From Micavibrio aeruginosavorus_D (lineage in GTDB: Bacteria; Pseudomonadota; Alphaproteobacteria; Micavibrionales; Micavibrionaceae): a DNA stretch of 64,000 nucleotides. Position numbers and translations under genes: made by a program. The first letter of the stretch is position 1. Every line of letters begins with the position of its first letter. The DNA lies in assembly GCF_051245535.1 (NCBI RefSeq), contig NZ_CP195303.1:1550001-1614000 (forward strand), given 5' to 3'. Under the pieces are notes generated by a model, which was not told the origin of the DNA, made no database searches, and worked only from the letters and a program-made list of their open reading frames with translations. Below, one piece after another: positions 59,967-64,000 of the stretch.

Positions 59967-62159
59967 ATGAAGAGCAGATCCAAAAATTCTTTTTTCATGG
60001 CGCTTTTAGTATGCAGCCTGTTGATGATTGGCTGGGTCGTATTTCGCAGCGTCACCATCATTTCAAACCCCGTCAACACACCGCGCACAGATGAAATGAC
60101 AACGGCAACGTTGTTGGATATCGCCGAAAAAAACCTGCCGGAGCGGGAGCATGAAATACCAGACAATATGGAGCTGCTAAAGATATCTGATCACCATCTT
60201 GATCTCTCCTGGTTTTATGCCTATTTGGGGGACAATGAAAAAGCACAATCCCATTTTGACCAGATAAAATTCAGCAGCGACAAAGATACTTTACTATCAC
60301 CCTTTGTAATGATGATGTTGCGCGCAGGGAATACCGGTGACACAGCACAAATTATGAATATTTTTTCGCAGTCAAAGAACATTTACGACACCGTAAACAA
60401 GATTGCTTACATCAAAAAAGAGGATGAAGACGGAATCGTCATATTATCCCAACTCTATATCAATGAAACGCTGTGCCTGTATGCAGCCCGCATGCTGTTA
60501 AAAAACAATCAATTTAGCGAAGTCGACCAGCTCATTCTGCAGCCATCTTGCAATGAAAGCATGATTAATATTGCCAATTACAAGTTGGCCGCCCTGGCCG
60601 CCGCACGGCACTATGATGATTTTTTTAAAACCGCAAAAATTGGCCTGATGATTGAACCAAACAAGAAAAATCGCCTGCAATACATTGCGCAAATCATGCA
60701 CGATGAAAGTGTAAAGAATACGCAAGGAACGATCTTATCGCCCTACACCCTTGCCGCCCTGTTGAAAGAATATAAGAACCATCAGGATGATAATACGACA
60801 TTCTTAATGGCACAAATTCTTCAGGACGCGGGGCAAAATGACGCGTCCGTCGCGCTGGCCCGGAACACCCAGGATACAAAACTGAAGCGCAACGCCCTTG
60901 TTGGCGCTTATAATAATTATTATCGTGCCGGAGACCGAGAGAAAACCCTGAAACTGGCCACAGAATTTGACCTGTTGAACAATAACCCGGACAAGCGCAA
61001 TAGCGCGTTACACCGCAACATGACTTATTTGCTGGATGAATTTAATGACCTCTACAAAAACCCAACACCGCTGGCATACGAACTGGCCATGATGGTCAAG
61101 GATCAAGGCACACGCTTTAATGTTATCTCCAACATTTATATGTCGCGCAACAAAACATCGGATATAAAATTTCCGTCATGCGACAAAGAAGAAAAATATT
61201 GCGTGTTGCATGAGATGCAAAAAATTGCATCTGACACACAAAAAAATACAGACCGCGATTACATGATGAAAATCATAAAGAACGTAAAGAACAATCCATT
61301 ACCGTTGCATCAAAACCCAAAAAAGGTGGAAGAAAACCCCGCAAAATGTCTGGATACATATCCCCGCGAAATCCTCGGCCTCTCAACCACCCGCGATGTG
61401 GAAAAAATGGCGAAATGTCATTACAGGTCCGGGCACTATGAAACCTACATGGCTTCCGACCACTTTAAATCCCTACCAGAAATCGCGCCATCCATTCGCC
61501 GCTTAAAAAACGCATATTTTGGCGGCATCGCATGGGAGATGAACCGCGATAAAAAGACCGAGAACAGCTACGTGGTCGCATCAATGATCAGCGACCCATT
61601 GGTGCGGCGAGAGATTGTCCTGCACCTGTGGAATAACAACACATCATCCTTTCAGCGCGGCGCTACAGACGCAGATAAAAAATATAGTGAATATGAGGAG
61701 ACCAGAGCGCTGGCCTTATCAACCATAATGGCCACGTCCGCCCTGCAGAGCGATCAAGATCTGCTGGATAGCATCTTCCGATCAAACATTTATTCATATT
61801 GGCGCCAATATGACACAAGACCGTATATTACAGCACAGCAGGAAGCCGTGTGGACCAAGCCGATTTTTGATACATACACCGCAATTTTAAACGCACATAC
61901 ACACACACTGAACAAAAAATGCAGCCCAAAATCATTCAGAGACTTTCATCGCGAATGCGACGTTCGACGCATGGCAGCTTTGGGACAATATCAGGAAGCG
62001 ATTAACGCTGCGGGCATAGAAAACAAGGGTGAGGCGGCACGCATCATATTGTTTGAGAAATTTATGAAAGACGACCTTTTCCGGCAGTCGATCAGTGTAC
62101 GGGGCGCGTTCCCATACCTCTCCACAAAGATGCTCTCACATTCCTCGATCGAGGAATGA
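59967..62159 (+). CDS. Hypothetical membrane-anchored helical-repeat protein, 730 aa
   Basis: Family not recognised. A single N-terminal TM helix (MALLVCSLLMIGWVVF) after a basic start, then a large, probably periplasmic, helical domain with irregular TPR-like pairs (LDLSWFYAYLGDNEKAQSHF, MAQILQDAGQNDASVALA, RNALVGAYNNYYRAGDREK). Several cysteines are scattered through it. Rich in Lys, Asn and Ile, A/T-rich codons, unlike most of the window. Convergent with the ABC-F gene and divergent from the exported orphan. Confidence 0.7.
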   Translation: MKSRSKNSFFMALLVCSLLMIGWVVFRSVTIISNPVNTPRTDEMTTATLLDIAEKNLPEREHEIPDNMELLKISDHHLDLSWFYAYLGDNEKAQSHFDQIKFSSDKDTLLSPFVMMMLRAGNTGDTAQIMNIFSQSKNIYDTVNKIAYIKKEDEDGIVILSQLYINETLCLYAARMLLKNNQFSEVDQLILQPSCNESMINIANYKLAALAAARHYDDFFKTAKIGLMIEPNKKNRLQYIAQIMHDESVKNTQGTILSPYTLAALLKEYKNHQDDNTTFLMAQILQDAGQNDASVALARNTQDTKLKRNALVGAYNNYYRAGDREKTLKLATEFDLLNNNPDKRNSALHRNMTYLLDEFNDLYKNPTPLAYELAMMVKDQGTRFNVISNIYMSRNKTSDIKFPSCDKEEKYCVLHEMQKIASDTQKNTDRDYMMKIIKNVKNNPLPLHQNPKKVEENPAKCLDTYPREILGLSTTRDVEKMAKCHYRSGHYETYMASDHFKSLPEIAPSIRRLKNAYFGGIAWEMNRDKKTENSYVVASMISDPLVRREIVLHLWNNNTSSFQRGATDADKKYSEYEETRALALSTIMATSALQSDQDLLDSIFRSNIYSYWRQYDTRPYITAQQEAVWTKPIFDTYTAILNAHTHTLNKKCSPKSFRDFHRECDVRRMAALGQYQEAINAAGIENKGEAARIILFEKFMKDDLFRQSISVRGAFPYLSTKMLSHSSIEE

Positions 62160-62191
62160 TTCACCCTAACGAGAAAAGGATTGTTTACGCT

Positions 62192-64000
62192 CTATCCATT
62201 CACCGCCAACCACAATTCTTCCTGTTCTTCCAGCTTGGCGACAATGGTTGCGTATGATTTTTGGGCGTCGGCGGCGCGCAGGGCGTCTTTGTAAAAATCG
62301 GGGTCGGCCATTTTTGTTTCCAGTTTGGCCTTCTCCGCATTCAGCCGCTCGATCTCTTTTTCTATCTTGGTGACTTTGTGTGGGTTGATGCGGGTGGATT
62401 TTGAATCCTCCACCACGACCGGCTTCACCTCGGCCACCTTTTCCTTTTTGCTCTCTTTACGCTCTTCGCGGCGGGTTTGGACGATGAATTTGCGGTAATC
62501 TTCCAGATCGCCGTCAAAATTCTGCACCGCGCTGTCTTTCACCAGCCACAAACGATCCGCGACACGTTCCACCATGTTGGGATCGTGGCTGACGATGACG
62601 ATGGCGCCTTCATAGGCGTTCAACGCCTGCACCAACGCTTCGCGCGCATCGATATCCAAGTGGTTGGTTGGCTCGTCCAGCAGCAGCAGATGCGGCGCAT
62701 CGAAGCTCATAAACGCGAACAGCAGACGCGCCTTCTCACCGCCAGACAGCGACCCGATTTTATTGTCGGCCAGATCCTTGGAAAATCCGAATGCGCCCAG
62801 CTTGGCCCGCACCACCGGTTCGCGCACGTCCGGCTTATGCTTGGCCATCAAATCGCGCATGGCTTCATACGGAGTTTGCGTGACATCCAGCTCTTCGGTC
62901 TGATGCTGGGAGAAATAGCCAATACGCAATTTGTTCGACCGTGCAACTTCACCACCCATGATGTCCAGTTTCCCGGCAATCAACTTCATCAACGTCGATT
63001 TACCGTTCCCGTTGGCCCCCAGCAGGGCGATACGGTCATCGGGGTCGATGTTTTCATGAACGCGGCGCAGGATCGGTTTTCCTTCGACATAACCGATATC
63101 CGCCTGACGAATGGAAATCATCGGCGGGGCGATTTTATCGGGGTTGGGGAAACTGAACTTAATCGCCCGGTCGGCAATGACCGCATCGACCAGATCCATA
63201 CGCTCCATCGCCTTGACCCGGCTTTGGGCTTGGCGTGCCTTGCTCGCCTGCGCCTTAAACCGGTCGATAAATTGTTGCATGTGGGCGCGTTCGGCTTGCT
63301 GCTTTTCGAACATTTTTTGTTGCACGCCCAGACGCGCGGCGCGTTCACGTTCGAACGTGTCGTAATTTCCGGTGTACAGCATCAACTGCTTTTTATCGAC
63401 ATGGATCACATGGTCGATACATTTGTTCAGCAATTCGCGGTCGTGTGAAATAATCATCAGCGTATGCGGATACGACATCAAATAGGTCTCAAGCCACATG
63501 ATCGCTTCGAGATCCAAGTGGTTGGTCGGTTCGTCCAGCAACAGAAAATCCGGTTCAACGAACAAGACGGAGGCCAGCATCACCCGCATCTGCCAGCCAC
63601 CGCTGAAGGATGAGAACGGTTCGTTCAATTGATCTTCACGGAAACCAAGGCCGGTCAGCAGTGTCGCGGCGCGTGACGGTGCGGCATACGCATCCATGTC
63701 ACCCAGACGCTGAAAAATTTCGGCGATGCGGTCGGGGTCGGTGGCGGTTTCGCTTTCCGTCCATAATTGCGCCATCTCTTCGTTGGCGGACAGCACCATG
63801 TCGATCAACGGCATATCGGTTTCGGGAATGTCCTGACGCACCACGCCCAGACGCTGGCGGCTGCTCAAAGAAATCGTGCCGCCATCGGCGTGCAGTTTCC
63901 CGGTGATGAGTTTGAACAGGGTCGATTTGCCCGCGCCATTGACGCCAACCACGCCCACACGCCATCCGTCCTGAATATTCAGGGTGGCTTCTTCGATGAT
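62192..64000 (-). CDS. ABC-F ATPase, 5' end beyond window
   Basis: Soluble protein with two ABC ATPase domains and no TM region; ABC-F proteins act on ribosomes as translation factors. The frame is open through base 64000, so the N-terminus is missing. Domain 1: GVVGVNGAGKS, SFSGGWQMR, LLLDEPTNHLD. The inter-domain linker is Arg/Lys/Gln-rich. Domain 2: LLGANGNGKSTLM, SLSGGEKARLL, LLLDEPTNHLD. The C-terminal coiled coil (IEKEIERLNAEKAKLETK) resembles YheS/Uup-type members. 602 codons are visible, so little is missing. Convergent with the 730 aa orphan. Confidence 0.93.
   Translation of the reverse strand: MIEEATLNIQDGWRVGVVGVNGAGKSTLFKLITGKLHADGGTISLSSRQRLGVVRQDIPETDMPLIDMVLSANEEMAQLWTESETATDPDRIAEIFQRLGDMDAYAAPSRAATLLTGLGFREDQLNEPFSSFSGGWQMRVMLASVLFVEPDFLLLDEPTNHLDLEAIMWLETYLMSYPHTLMIISHDRELLNKCIDHVIHVDKKQLMLYTGNYDTFERERAARLGVQQKMFEKQQAERAHMQQFIDRFKAQASKARQAQSRVKAMERMDLVDAVIADRAIKFSFPNPDKIAPPMISIRQADIGYVEGKPILRRVHENIDPDDRIALLGANGNGKSTLMKLIAGKLDIMGGEVARSNKLRIGYFSQHQTEELDVTQTPYEAMRDLMAKHKPDVREPVVRAKLGAFGFSKDLADNKIGSLSGGEKARLLFAFMSFDAPHLLLLDEPTNHLDIDAREALVQALNAYEGAIVIVSHDPNMVERVADRLWLVKDSAVQNFDGDLEDYRKFIVQTRREERKESKKEKVAEVKPVVVEDSKSTRINPHKVTKIEKEIERLNAEKAKLETKMADPDFYKDALRAADAQKSYATIVAKLEEQEELWLAVNG

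Noticed and set aside
1..64000. CRISPR arrays, rRNA genes and insertion sequences
   Set aside because: No regularly spaced repeats outside protein-coding coils, no rRNA-like sequence and no transposase-like protein were seen.

Overview
The window looks like chromosomal DNA of a fairly GC-rich alphaproteobacterium. Evidence: an aspS/rnd pair, a stand-alone aa3-oxidase subunit IV peptide, an HdaA-type DnaA inactivator, a PodJ-like polar/peptidoglycan protein, and a UDG / ETF-ubiquinone oxidoreductase / TPR / ispE neighbourhood. No rRNA, CRISPR array, insertion sequence, integrase or phage gene was seen. Many small orphan proteins and one giant surface protein fit a Micavibrio-like lineage, but that assignment is inference.

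Layout. 0-6.2 kb: partial aspS (-), an orphan, RNase D, an orphan, a HAD phosphatase next to a ROK sugar kinase, and SixA. 6.2-9.2 kb (-): a translationally coupled DUF2066 / AI-2E permease / hdaA operon. 9.4-15.2 kb: cytochrome aa3 subunit IV, a large 7TM hybrid sensor kinase with receiver and HPt domains, ndk, an orphan with Rel/SpoT-synthetase-like sequence pattern, and a small orphan. 15.2-21.4 kb (-): alaS, a long GC-rich inverted repeat, a Slt-type lytic transglycosylase, and a family-4-like uracil-DNA glycosylase with no cysteine. 21.5-26.8 kb (+): ETF-QO, a TPR protein, ispE and a NadD-like nucleotidyltransferase. 26.8-31.1 kb: a PodJ-like Sel1/PG-binding protein, tRNA-Gln(TTG), a CvfB-like RNA-binding protein, a YaiI-family protein and a SHOCT lipoprotein. 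31.3-37.2 kb: GH3 and GH30 glycosidases around an SbmA/ABCD-type ABC protein. 37.3-47.7 kb: an HExxH lipoprotein, an AAA ATPase coupled to a beta-CASP nuclease, DUF350, LysE, an ornithine-decarboxylase-like enzyme, apt, a CHAP lipoprotein, DUF485-ActP, and a HI0933-type flavoprotein.

47.8-57.8 kb is the most striking region. It holds a divergent two-partner secretion locus: a 2,621-residue TpsA exoprotein made mainly of right-handed beta-helix coils, and its TpsB outer-membrane transporter. The only two cysteines of the exoprotein lie in its last 37 residues, and its helix grew by internal duplication. 57.9-62.2 kb holds three orphan genes, two of them with N-terminal export/anchor segments. 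The window ends inside an ABC-F ATPase gene (-).

Most genes are housekeeping or envelope functions. The candidate novelties are the TPS adhesin system with its adjoining orphan block, the Rel/SpoT-like orphan, the cysteine-free UDG, and the HExxH lipoprotein. Start codons were chosen from visible ribosome-binding sites and domain limits; uncertain ones are flagged.
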